The notes under the pieces were generated by a model that saw only the letters and a list, made by a program, of their open reading frames with translations, did not search any database and was not told where the DNA came from. The translations under genes were made by a program, and so were the position numbers. Shown here piece after piece: positions 37,535 through 46,599 of a stretch of DNA of 64,000 nucleotides. The stretch's first letter is position 1; every line of letters starts with the position of its first letter. Origin of the DNA: Pycnococcus provasolii (Eukaryota; Chlorophyta; Pseudoscourfieldiophyceae; Pseudoscourfieldiales); NCBI GenBank assembly GCA_049487715.1, contig CP150547.1, forward strand, positions 868,001 through 932,000, given 5' to 3'.

Positions 37535-40327
37535 TCATCTCTTTTTGGAAAACTTTCCGTTCTGCTTCCTGTTCACGCCCATGCGCTGCTTCTTCTCGCG
37601 CTCCTTGCGCACAGCCGCCGGAGTCTTCAGCTCATCCTTAACGCGACCGCGGCTGTGTGGATCATCCTCAGCATGATTCACACGTCGCCCGCCACCACCA
37701 CCGCCGCTGCCACCACCCGTGCGCTTCTTCCACTTGGCGAAAATCTCGCCACTCTTTAGCGACTTTCCAGGCAGCTTCGCGCCGCTCTCGACGCGAACCT
37801 TTTTCTCACCACGATGCTGGATCGTCTCGCCATCCTTGATCTTGATGTAGCGTCGCTTTTTCGCATCCCAGTGCCACTGACGGCTCTGCTTTGCCTGGCT
37901 ATCTCCGTCATCCATCTGAAGGTCCATCACGGCGGAAGCGAGCTCCGCAGAGCTGCCGACACCATGCTGCTTCTCAAACTCGCTCGGCTCCGATCCACGC
38001 ATGCCAGCACCTGGAATGAAGAAGCTGTTGTCCGCGAACGAAGCGCGGCCGCCACCAACCACACCACGGCGCGATGCCGCATCAGCCTTCATAGTTTCCG
38101 TTGGACCATCGCCCGATGACGGCTGTCCGGCACCTTGTCCGGCACCTTCCTGTGTTCTGCCGCCGAGGCGATGTCCAATCATCTCCATTCCGCAGACCTT
38201 GGGCTTAAATGTGCGCAACGCCTGCAGCAAGGAAGCCTGCGAGGTTGTCACCGGCTCTGCAGTCGCTGCTTCGTGGGAGAGATCGACGATGCCACCATCT
38301 TTACCCACATCCTCCGGGGGCAGGAGGCGCAGCGCTAGCGGATGCAGGCCAATACAAGTTGGCATTGCATTGAACTCGTCCTCCTCCGCCGTGGCGACGC
38401 GTGCTGCTCCACCCTCTGCCCCAGCCGCGGCGATGGCGAGCACCTTGGCACGGCGAACGCTTTCTCGGCTCGCCTTTGGTCGCGTCTTCTGGTACAAGCG
38501 CAGCGCGCGTGCGACGACGCCTCGAAGCTGCGAAATGGCGAGGCTGTCCGAGGAACTTCCCGACGCGCCGTCGCCGTACCCGGCGACACGCTCCACCGAA
38601 TCGTCTAGCATCCATGTCGGAAAGCGTCCGAGTGTAGCGTTACCAGCCTGCTGCCACGCTACGAGGCTTGTCGGCTCTGGTGATGCGAGCATGCGGCGGC
38701 ATGCGTCGTCCGGCGCCATGGGGGAGATCTTCAGCGCCTTGCCCAAGAAGAGATGCAAGTCAAGCGCATAGCTGAGATCCTCGCGGTTGACGAGGCTCGC
38801 ACAGTGCCCTGGCTCGCCCGCGCGCGCTGTGCGCCCTGCGCGGTGTACGTACAGTTTGGGACTGGGTGGGAAGTCGTAGTTCACCACCACGTCAAGGAGA
38901 GGTAGATCCACTCCGCGAGCTGCCACATCCGTCGCCAGCAGCACCGCTACGCGGCGCTTTGCCACCTGTGTGACGGCCCACCGCCGGCTTGTCTGCTCCA
39001 TCGAGCCGTGCAACGGAACGCTGCTGATCCCCTCAGCCGCGAGAAGGAGGTGCAGGTACTCGACGTGATGCTTAGTTGAGCAGAAGATTGCGCACGTTTT
39101 GGCCACCGTGTTGTCAGCCACGGCGGCAGAGGAGGAGGAGGAACGCCCCTTTTGTTTTCGATGCTTCCCTTCAGCAGCCTGCTGCTTCGCCTTGCGGCGC
39201 TTCTCCAACGCGATTGCACGTCTGGCCTCTGTCGCAGCCCTGTCAGCCTGCGCCGCGGCATCCGCCGCCTCATCCATTCGTGCCTGCACGAGATCCATGA
39301 CGTCGCCGCCATTGGATGGATTCACCGACGTGCCGCCGTCGCTGTACGCGCCATCTGCGACGCCCGTGGCGCGCAGAGCAATCAGCAGCGCCGCAGTACG
39401 AGTGTCCTCGGTGCACACGAAGAAGCTCGTCGTGAGCGTGGGTGGCAATCTCTTCTCCGCGTCGAGGCGAATCACGTGTGGATTCGAGTGCAGCCCAGCC
39501 GACGCGAAGTCTGCGAGAGCCTGCGGCATGGTGGCGGAGCAGAGCACCACCTGCCTCGTGGGCGGCAATTTGTCCAGGATGTCCTTCAACTGCTCTGCAA
39601 ACCCCATCTCGAACAGCCGGTCAGCCTCGTCGAAGCACGCAAAGTCGACGCGGCTGAGCGCAAAGCCGTCCTTGTACTCCTCGACGTGGTGCAGCAGTCT
39701 GCCTGGCGTGGCGATGACGGCATCTGGCCGCCTTGCGATGGCGGCAAACTGGACCTCAAACGACTCGCCGCCGACGAGCGCGCAAAGTTCTATCTCGCAG
39801 TACTTGGCGAGTCCCTTGGCGACACCGAATGTCTGCAGTGCGAGCTCACGCGTGGGACTTAAGATGAGTCCTCGCGGCGAAACAGCGTGCGTGGGTGCTG
39901 AAGTCGCGGCGGAGAAACTCGCGGCGTCCGCCTGGCTCCGTGCCGCCAGCAGCTTTTCGAGCATGGGAACGAGGAATGCCGCCGTTTTCCCGCTTCCTGT
40001 TCTTGCCATAGCGACGACGTCGCGTCCGCTCAAGATTGCCGGCAGCGCTTTCCTCTGCACAGGCGTGGGTATTCGAAATCCGCGGTTTCGTATTCCCCGA
40101 TAGACGCGGCTATCGAGCCCCAGCGTTTCAAAGCCGTTTGACTTTGCCAGTTTTTTCGCTTTTTTTTTGAGTTTCTCCTGGTGTCGCGTGAGTTGAGGTT
40201 CTTCTTCATCGGAGGAGAAGTCCGCGACGCCCACCACGCCCGCCTCCTCCTCCTCATCATCATCATTCTCACGTAAGAATGAGGAGGGGGAGGAGCGTTT
40301 GCGCTTCTGAGAGCCAGAAGCAGACAT
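37535..40327 (-). CDS. DDX54: DEAD-box RNA helicase DDX54/DBP10
   Basis: This 930-residue protein is a nucleolar ATP-dependent RNA helicase of the DBP10 group, needed for 60S subunit assembly. Motifs in order: Q-motif region F-x-x-x-G-L, Walker A A-R-T-G-S-G-K-T (108-115), P-T-R-E-L-A, T-P-G-R-L-L, D-E-A-D-R-L-F-E-M-G-F, S-A-T, then, in the second RecA domain, A-T-D-V-A-A-R-G-V-D and H-R-A-G-R-T-A-R. The E-A-D-R-L-F-E-M-G-F form and the C-terminal DBP10CT-like Gly/Lys-rich region with R-F-I/K-I-K-D-G-E segments identify the subgroup. The N- and C-termini are basic and acidic, as in nucleolar proteins. A Lys/Ala-rich insertion lies between the two RecA domains. The start is the ATG at 40327, and a telomere-like array lies about 130 bases upstream. 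Confidence 0.93.
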   Translation of the reverse strand: MSASGSQKRKRSSPSSFLRENDDDEEEEAGVVGVADFSSDEEEPQLTRHQEKLKKKAKKLAKSNGFETLGLDSRVYRGIRNRGFRIPTPVQRKALPAILSGRDVVAMARTGSGKTAAFLVPMLEKLLAARSQADAASFSAATSAPTHAVSPRGLILSPTRELALQTFGVAKGLAKYCEIELCALVGGESFEVQFAAIARRPDAVIATPGRLLHHVEEYKDGFALSRVDFACFDEADRLFEMGFAEQLKDILDKLPPTRQVVLCSATMPQALADFASAGLHSNPHVIRLDAEKRLPPTLTTSFFVCTEDTRTAALLIALRATGVADGAYSDGGTSVNPSNGGDVMDLVQARMDEAADAAAQADRAATEARRAIALEKRRKAKQQAAEGKHRKQKGRSSSSSAAVADNTVAKTCAIFCSTKHHVEYLHLLLAAEGISSVPLHGSMEQTSRRWAVTQVAKRRVAVLLATDVAARGVDLPLLDVVVNYDFPPSPKLYVHRAGRTARAGEPGHCASLVNREDLSYALDLHLFLGKALKISPMAPDDACRRMLASPEPTSLVAWQQAGNATLGRFPTWMLDDSVERVAGYGDGASGSSSDSLAISQLRGVVARALRLYQKTRPKASRESVRRAKVLAIAAAGAEGGAARVATAEEDEFNAMPTCIGLHPLALRLLPPEDVGKDGGIVDLSHEAATAEPVTTSQASLLQALRTFKPKVCGMEMIGHRLGGRTQEGAGQGAGQPSSGDGPTETMKADAASRRGVVGGGRASFADNSFFIPGAGMRGSEPSEFEKQHGVGSSAELASAVMDLQMDDGDSQAKQSRQWHWDAKKRRYIKIKDGETIQHRGEKKVRVESGAKLPGKSLKSGEIFAKWKKRTGGGSGGGGGGRRVNHAEDDPHSRGRVKDELKTPAAVRKEREKKQRMGVNRKQNGKFSKKR

Positions 40328-40906
40328 GGCCCAATATTATTGAAGGGAAACGAATCGGCGACAGTGACAAGGATGAGGATGAGGATGAGGATGGCGGCGC
40401 TCCCTCAACCACAAAGGGAAAAGGAAGGGCGGAAGGGGAGGGGAACCAACAAAAAGCACATAACCCTAACCCTAACCCATAACCCTAACTCACTAACTGG
40501 TACAAACTGGAACCCTAACACCTTCCCCGAACCCCGAACCGCCCAAGAAAGAACCAACCCCGAATTGGAGGGCGAGACTCGGCGAGGGAGAAGCGAGTTC
40601 ACCATAGGTAGATCTTCCCCCCCCTCTCTTCTCCTCTCCGGTCTGCCGAGCTGCTCTCAATTCATCAATTAATAAAAGAACATCCAACGGGAAAATCTCC
40701 GTCCGCAAAGGGGGTGAGTGAGTTCCGTCCTTCTTCTTCTGAATGGAACTATCAATTATGTGAATTCCGCGGAGGACACAGGATCCCAACTGTCGTATAA
40801 CTATCGTAGGAGGCGTCTCCCCCTCCCCGGGCCCCCCCGGCGACGTCATCCCATTCCATCCCAATCCGATCTACGAAAGGTTAAGTAAAGGTTAAGAAGT
40901 ATCATA
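40328..40906. promoter_or_regulatory. Divergent promoter region, DDX54 and desaturase
   Basis: This 579-base divergent spacer contains the CCCTAA array at 40458-40495. It also holds C-rich and TC-rich stretches and a GGTTAAGTAAAGGTTAAG repeat just before the desaturase start codon. No gene is supported in it. Confidence 0.5.
40458..40495. repeat. Interstitial telomere-like array, CCCTAA type
   Basis: About five CCCTAA units, one with a shifted register (CCCATAACCC), lie between the divergent DDX54 and desaturase genes. Three further CCCTAA-like words and ACCCCGAACC blocks follow up to 40540. Confidence 0.88.
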
Positions 40907-42328
40907 ATGGGCAAGGGTGGTGAACTTCACAACGCTTCTTCTCCTTCCACCAAGCCTCCTTCCCTTCCCGATAGTGTGTCTCTCGCTCTCGCGTCGTCAT
41001 CACGACACCTGACGGCGATCCATGGTGTCGTGTACGACATCACAGACTTCCTCGACGAACACCCAGGAGGACGCCAGATCCTCTCTCTCGCATCAGGAAG
41101 AGACGCGACGTTCATGTTCGACAGCTACCACATTCGAACAGACCTAGTCAGAAAGGTGCTCGCTAAGCTACCCGTGGTGGCGGGAGTTGCGCCCGCCGAC
41201 CTCGAAGGACACGCGGAGTGGGACACCGCGACGAAAAGCGCCGTCGATCTCGCGCTCGTCAAGCCGCCGAGCCAGTCGGAGCTCTACCAAAAGCTCCAAA
41301 AACGCGTGCGCGACGAAATTCTCAAGCCCAGGCAGGAGAAAAACCCCAAGCTCGCCAGTGGGCGAGGAGGTCTCGCCTTCGACATGGCGTGCGTGTTCGT
41401 CGCGTGGGCCGCATGCACGGCGGCGTTCGTCCTTCACCCGACGTGGTACACGGGAATGGCAGCCGGGTGGGCCGCCGCGTGGGTGGGGACGGGAATTCAG
41501 CACACCGCCAACCACGGTGGAGTTGGTAAGGGATTCATCAACGCGCTGCTCGGCTTTGGCGACGACATCGCGTGCGGCGGAAGTAGCCTCGTGTGGAGGT
41601 ACCACCACATGGTGAGCCACCACGTCTACTGCAACGACGACGTGCACGACATGGATGTCTTCTCGACGACGCCCATCTTCCGCCTCGACACGCAGCAACC
41701 CAAGCTGTGGTACCACCGCTTCCAGTGGCTGTACATGTGGGCCGCGTACTCAACGCTCTGGGCGTCGATCCAGTACAGCGACTGGGAAGCCTTCTTCAAG
41801 CGCGCCGTTCCAGGCGTTCGCATGCACGGCCTCACGTATCGCGAGCAGGCTGTGTTCCTGCTCGGCAAGGCTGTACACCTCGCCCTCAATGCTGCACTTC
41901 CCATCTACCTGCACGGCGCTCGCGCGTGGCTTCCCGCCTTTGCGGCATACACACTTACCGGATCTCTGCTGCTGAGCTGGTTTTTCATGGTTTCGCACAA
42001 CCTCGTTCCACTCAAGCCGCAGAACTTTGGCGGGCTGAGCAAGCGCGACTGGGCCGCCTGGCAGATCGCGACGAGCGCAACGTGGGGGGGAAGTTGGGCG
42101 TCGTTCTTCACCGGCGGCTTGAATATGCAGATTGAGCACCACCTGTTCCCCGGCCTGGCTCACAACCTGTACCCGCAGGTGAGCAGGATTGTCAAGGAGG
42201 AGTGCGCCAACTACAAGATCAAGTACTACGGGTACTCGAACTTGTTTGGAATTACGCTCGACCTTGTTCGATGCATGTCTTTCCTTGGCACCGCACCGGA
42301 CGCGAAGCCGACGTCAAAGGTGGAGTAG
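40907..42328 (+). CDS. Cytochrome b5-fused front-end fatty acid desaturase
   Basis: This 473-residue ER membrane enzyme inserts a double bond between an existing bond and the carboxyl end, using electrons from its own cytochrome b5 domain. The b5 domain is N-terminal with the heme motif H-P-G-G (52-55) and the second heme His in S-Y-H. The three histidine boxes of the desaturase are H-T-A-N-H (near 199), H-H-M-V-S-H-H (near 233) and Q-I-E-H-H (near 408). The Gln replacing the first His of box 3 is diagnostic of front-end desaturases. Four membrane segments fall between the boxes. Specificity (Delta-4, 5, 6 or 8) cannot be read safely; the sequence looks closest to long-chain PUFA Delta-5/Delta-4-type enzymes of algae. 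The start ATG is 40907. Confidence 0.92.
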   Translation: MGKGGELHNASSPSTKPPSLPDSVSLALASSSRHLTAIHGVVYDITDFLDEHPGGRQILSLASGRDATFMFDSYHIRTDLVRKVLAKLPVVAGVAPADLEGHAEWDTATKSAVDLALVKPPSQSELYQKLQKRVRDEILKPRQEKNPKLASGRGGLAFDMACVFVAWAACTAAFVLHPTWYTGMAAGWAAAWVGTGIQHTANHGGVGKGFINALLGFGDDIACGGSSLVWRYHHMVSHHVYCNDDVHDMDVFSTTPIFRLDTQQPKLWYHRFQWLYMWAAYSTLWASIQYSDWEAFFKRAVPGVRMHGLTYREQAVFLLGKAVHLALNAALPIYLHGARAWLPAFAAYTLTGSLLLSWFFMVSHNLVPLKPQNFGGLSKRDWAAWQIATSATWGGSWASFFTGGLNMQIEHHLFPGLAHNLYPQVSRIVKEECANYKIKYYGYSNLFGITLDLVRCMSFLGTAPDAKPTSKVE

Positions 42329-42529
42329 GACATCGTAAACAGGAGGACAACGAAAACATTGTTGGATTGCATGGTAATAGTTTATTCATTTGTTGATTTT
42401 TCATCACCACCAAACCTCACGGGGGTGTCCAGGTTAAACGCTTGATTGAATAAACGGTGAAAAGAGCTTTGAATAACAACAACAATGACGCATAGATCAT
42501 TTCGATACATACGGAAAACGACACGCAAG

Positions 42530-43564
42530 CTATTTGTTTGCGCCAGCCTCGACATCTCTTGCAACAGCGCTCGGTTGACTGCTAATCTCAGGCTTCTTCT
42601 CGTCCTTTGCGTATCCGTATCCGAAGATGCCCGTAAGCGCAAGGCACATTCCCATGGCAAGCTTTATCGTGAGCTGGCCGTCGAACAATGTCATGCCGAT
42701 GACGAGCACCAAAATGGTCTTCAGGTGCGCCATCACCTGGTACGTCGTCGCGGAGAATCGCCCGAGGCAAAGGAACTGGCTGTAGTTGACGAGAATGGCA
42801 AATGAGCACGACGCGACAAAGAAGGTGAGCGACATGATGGTGAACGAGTAGTCGTACACCCAGTCGTTCATGAGCGCGCGGTCAAGGCTCGGGCCGATGA
42901 TCATCAAGCTCAGCGCTTGTGCAGGTGCCACCTGGCTGAGAAGCTGCGCGCTCTTAATGCTGTGCCTTTGCTGTAGCCAGCTGACCATGATCTGCTGGCT
43001 CCCACTCGCGAAGATGCTGAGGAAGGCCCAAAAAGATCCAAAGAGCGTCATCTCTATGTCTGATACGCTGATAATGCCGACGCCGAATAGCATGACGCAG
43101 ATGAATGCGATACCCTTGGGGTTGATGGTGCGGCCCATGAGCAGGTACTCGACGATTCCCGTGTACGGCACGATGCACAGCTTAGCAATCTGGTACACAC
43201 CCACGGTGTTGATCATCAGGCTGAAGTTGAGGGAAAGGATGGACAGGTTGGCGACGATGGTGAACAGCACGAGCTCGCCGAGTGGGATGCGCGGGCTCGT
43301 CTTCTGCGACACTTTTGCCTCCGCGGAGTCTGCGGAGTTTGCAAACTGCTGCCACAGGAACATGCCGAGCGTCGTGGTGAGGTAGTGGAAGGCGTTGAGC
43401 GTGGTGGCGAATTTGAAGTTGAATCCCTTACTTCCCATGAGCTGCTTGTTGATCATGACGATGCACACGGAGCTGGTCACGTTGAGGAAGATGGCCCATG
43501 TGTTCAAGGCTTGGCTGCTGTACTGCTGGCCACTTTGGCCCTGTAGAGTACCTGCGGCACTCAT
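42530..43564 (-). CDS. Nucleotide-sugar transporter, TPT/NST family (SLC35E3/URGT-like)
   Basis: This 344-residue protein has about ten membrane segments and belongs to the drug/metabolite transporter superfamily, TPT/NST branch. Features include W-A-x-x-L-N-V-x-S-S-V, N-K-x-L-M near the N-terminus, the F-x-x-A-T-T-L-N-A-F-H-Y block, and a central S-L-M-I-N-T-V-G-V-Y-Q-I-A-K-L segment characteristic of the K-T (UDP-sugar) group. The C-terminal G-Q-L-T-I-K-L and G-Y-G-Y-A-K lines end the last helix, followed by a short cytosolic tail. In plants these proteins carry UDP-rhamnose, UDP-galactose, UDP-xylose or UDP-arabinose into the Golgi. The substrate here is not assignable. The start is the first ATG; the upstream frame has only a non-ATG opening. 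It fits with the GT77-like gene in this window (inference). Confidence 0.88.
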   Translation of the reverse strand: MSAAGTLQGQSGQQYSSQALNTWAIFLNVTSSVCIVMINKQLMGSKGFNFKFATTLNAFHYLTTTLGMFLWQQFANSADSAEAKVSQKTSPRIPLGELVLFTIVANLSILSLNFSLMINTVGVYQIAKLCIVPYTGIVEYLLMGRTINPKGIAFICVMLFGVGIISVSDIEMTLFGSFWAFLSIFASGSQQIMVSWLQQRHSIKSAQLLSQVAPAQALSLMIIGPSLDRALMNDWVYDYSFTIMSLTFFVASCSFAILVNYSQFLCLGRFSATTYQVMAHLKTILVLVIGMTLFDGQLTIKLAMGMCLALTGIFGYGYAKDEKKPEISSQPSAVARDVEAGANK

Positions 43565-44361
43565 CTTCACGAGGTGATCGCGAGGTTGGAACGGCGGGGC
43601 GAGGCTGGAGGCGTCGCTGCTGCGCACTGGCCTCTTCGTCGGCAACAACAGCTTGCCAACACGAGTATGTTCTGCTCCTGCTGCGTGCAGAAGTACGATA
43701 GGAACTAAGATTTGTTCACCGAATGAAGAGGGAAGCTACTACAGGTACTGTACTTCAACAAAGGCTTAACAAAAAGAAACAGCGACAGTAACAAACGGCG
43801 CAAAACAGCACAAACAGCACAAACAGCACAAACAGTTCACTCACTGAAAGTTAAGGTAGTAAGAAGAAGGATGGAGTCTTACAAGGGAAACCTTACAAGT
43901 GCAAATACAAGTGCGCTTAAGGCGGATCGCAATCGAGATGTCCGGAACAAAGGGCAAGCAGCACCAGGCCACCACCTTTGGAGTTTGGAGCCTGCATGCC
44001 AGGAGGAGGAGGAGGAGGAGGAGGACGACGAACTCCGAGAATCAGCGATCCCATCCGGTGCACCGATGAGCAGACGGATGAGCAGACATTATCCCCTATT
44101 AGACGGCTGCGAGAGAGATGATTAAAAATGGAACCTGGAAAAACAAATGGAACATTCAACATTCAGTCATTCCGACGGAAAGCAAGCTTCCTCGTGAACG
44201 GGCGGACGCCTTATACATAGACTATCACACGCAATCTGGGGATCCACCTGTTGACCTCAGAAAATACTTCCCCTTCGTACTGTAAGTACCTCGTTGTTTT
44301 TCCTCTGGCCTTATCACCCGCGAATAATCCGCCTACGGAGTGTTGGTTCGTAGTACTAGGC
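43565..44361. other. Divergent spacer with ACAGCACAA repeats
   Basis: This is about 800 bases with a four-copy CACAAACAG/ACAGCACAA tandem repeat near 43801-43835. GAGGA repeats occur near 44000. I see no supported gene. Confidence 0.5.
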
Positions 44362-45621
44362 ATGCGACGTCGGTGCCTCGTGGCTGCGTGCGCCCTGCTC
44401 GTCATTCACGCGCAAGCTCGGCCAGCGCCAATGCAAGACAGCCAACTGCCGCAAGGACCGCCCAGTATCCCGTCACTGCGCGTCGAAAGCGACGACCACG
44501 CGTGCACCACGCCGTATGCATTTGGACGAGCCATCGGCGTGCGATTCGCGCAGGAGGTCGCCACGCGAGTGTCTAAAAGCAGAGACCTCGCTGCGCTGAG
44601 GACGTGCATGGCGGAGGGAGGTGAGCGGGCAGCCATCCTGCAGGAAATGTGGAGGGAAAACGAGCAGACATTTCCGCGGTTCGCCGCGGAGGTGAATGGC
44701 ACAGCCGACGGCGCGGGCGTATCGCGCGACGACCTCGTGCTGCTGAACCTGAGAAAGGAGCTCAGGTACGTGTGCGCGTCGTACATGAAGGACATACCCC
44801 ACGTCACGCACTGCTCTGACCAACTCGTTGCACCACTCGACGTTCAAATGCCGCGCGTGGTGGGACACAACGAGGATGGCGCGTGCGAGGATGCCGGCTT
44901 GCTCTACTGGGTGGACGCCCCCGTCGGGTGCGGCGGCGGCGATATCACGGGAAATGATGACGGCGCACGATTTGCAGCCATCACGTACGCTGGTGAGCTT
45001 CCGAGCGCCGCCTTCGGTCTGAATTCGTACGGCGTTGCCGTCACGTTCAACGCGCTGTCCCCGCTTCGCCTATCGCCCATGTCCGAGGCGCCGCTTGCGC
45101 GCAACCTTGTGTCGCGCGCGTCTCTCGTGTCGCGCAGCGTGGACGATGCGATTAAGGTTCTGAGCATGGGTCGGCAGGCGGTTGGGCACAATGCGCAGGT
45201 GTTTGCATGGCGCGACCCGGCGGGCGTGATAACGAGCGTGGAGATTGGACCAGCCTCGTATGGATCGAGCGTTCTGCGCATGCACGACCGTGGCGGCGCG
45301 TCAGGTTCTGGCGTTGCGTCGCTCTCGTTCCACGCGAATGCGTACCTGCGCCTTCCCGTACCTGAGGGACCTCAGCCGAGCTCTGTGCACCGTTTGCGTC
45401 GCGCGCGCGCGCTGTGGCAGTCGGGCACGCTGCGCGACGCGACGGTCGCGCGTGGGGGCAATGCGACGCGTCTTATGGCGGGCGTCTGGGCAGTCCTTCT
45501 CGACCACGCGGACGTCGCGTATCCCATCTACCAGAGCGGCGAGGGTGGGCACGATACGTGCACGCTCGTGCAGGCTGTGTTCGCGCTTGGCGTGTCGCCG
45601 TACGTGAGGTGGACTCCTTAG
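44362..45621 (+). CDS. Secreted NTN hydrolase, AAT/peptidase C45 family
   Basis: This 419-residue protein has a signal peptide (residues 1-20) and the acyl-CoA:6-aminopenicillanate acyltransferase/Tan fold. Cys151 in V-T-H-C-S-D-Q is the predicted N-terminal nucleophile exposed by self-cleavage. G-H-N-E-D-G near residue 169 corresponds to the N-E-D oxyanion/structure motif of the family. The downstream strands A-A-I-T-Y-A-G-E-L-P and F-G-L-N-S-Y-G-V-A-V-T-F-N and the S-x-E-I-G block also match. Members cleave or form amide bonds of beta-alanyl, acyl-amino acid or penicillin-type substrates; substrate here is unknown. The start is the ATG directly before the signal peptide. It would act in the secretory pathway or outside the cell. 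Confidence 0.8.
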   Translation: MRRRCLVAACALLVIHAQARPAPMQDSQLPQGPPSIPSLRVESDDHACTTPYAFGRAIGVRFAQEVATRVSKSRDLAALRTCMAEGGERAAILQEMWRENEQTFPRFAAEVNGTADGAGVSRDDLVLLNLRKELRYVCASYMKDIPHVTHCSDQLVAPLDVQMPRVVGHNEDGACEDAGLLYWVDAPVGCGGGDITGNDDGARFAAITYAGELPSAAFGLNSYGVAVTFNALSPLRLSPMSEAPLARNLVSRASLVSRSVDDAIKVLSMGRQAVGHNAQVFAWRDPAGVITSVEIGPASYGSSVLRMHDRGGASGSGVASLSFHANAYLRLPVPEGPQPSSVHRLRRARALWQSGTLRDATVARGGNATRLMAGVWAVLLDHADVAYPIYQSGEGGHDTCTLVQAVFALGVSPYVRWTP

Positions 45622-46599
45622 TACGCTAAGTAAGCTTATATTATAATACAGTACTGTAGACAAGCTGACGTTAGATTATAACCTTACAACCTTCCGTCCG
45701 AACGTGAACCCCTAAATCAAGGTCTGTTGATTTAGGGGGAGAGCCCGTTTCACGAATCCAGAGCCCAGCTCCTTCGACGGTCATGGATGCCATCACGTAA
45801 AGTTTACCATGCGCGCGAAGGCGGAAAGGGGTGAAATCCCCCTCTCTCCTGCCTTCCTCAAGGCTCCCGCTTCGGCCTTCGAAGCGAGCGCAGAAAAACG
45901 GAGAAAAACGGGGAAACGAGATTTTTCCTCTTTGCCCCTGCTCACGGCACAAGCTCATGAAGAATCAAGAAACATCAAGGAAGACGCTTCTCATCAAGTT
46001 CCTCATCAAGCTCATCACAAAGGCGAGATTCCAGGACAAAGGTAAAACTTTACCCGGTATGTAGGGTTTTCGCTACGATAGGGATATGACAAAAGGGTTG
46101 GCCATGCGCGTGGAGACAGGAAGACGGAGAGTGCCGCTCCTCCTCACCAAGTTCCGAAACCCCTCTGAGGAGCCATTCCAAAGAAGGGCATAATTTCCCC
46201 CCAAGCTCCCCCCGGCAAAAGACCAGAACCAGGGGGGGAAGACACAACACGCCGGGAGGGGGAGGGGGAGGAATTCAGGGATCCGGGGGCCCCTGTTGCA
46301 CCTCGAGGCCCTGCACCCTGCTGTGAGCCTGTGAGGGAGGGTTTCCAGGTTTTCAGCTCCCCCCCGGTGCCCCGGTGCCCGGCCCCCCCCCCGGGCGCCG
46401 GGCGGGCGAGGCGCCCTCCAGTACAAAATGAGGAACACGCTCTAGGGTATCCCTGGGGTGGGTTTTCCCTCGTAGATGCTTGTCTTCGTCCGTCCATATG
46501 GTCTTTTTCCCTGCCCTTTCCCTCCCTCCCTCCCCCTCCCTCGCTCGTCCTCATCAAGCACGGCACTCCTATTCCGTTCCCATTCCAGGCCATTCCAGC
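45622..46599. other. Spacer with nested inverted repeats and G/C homopolymers
   Basis: This is almost 1 kb without a supported gene. It contains a TACAGTACTGTA word at about 45648, a 12-bp perfect hairpin at 45709-45738 nested in a weaker CGTGAA/TTCACG pair, and G- and C-rich runs near 46230-46400. Confidence 0.5.
45709..45738. repeat. Perfect 12-bp inverted repeat with 6-base loop
   Basis: CCCCTAAATCAA is followed by six bases and then TTGATTTAGGGG. An outer CGTGAA (45703) pairs with TTCACG further on, with an asymmetric bulge. It lies about 90 bases after the NTN hydrolase stop codon and could be a transcript hairpin or part of a small foldback element. Confidence 0.85.
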
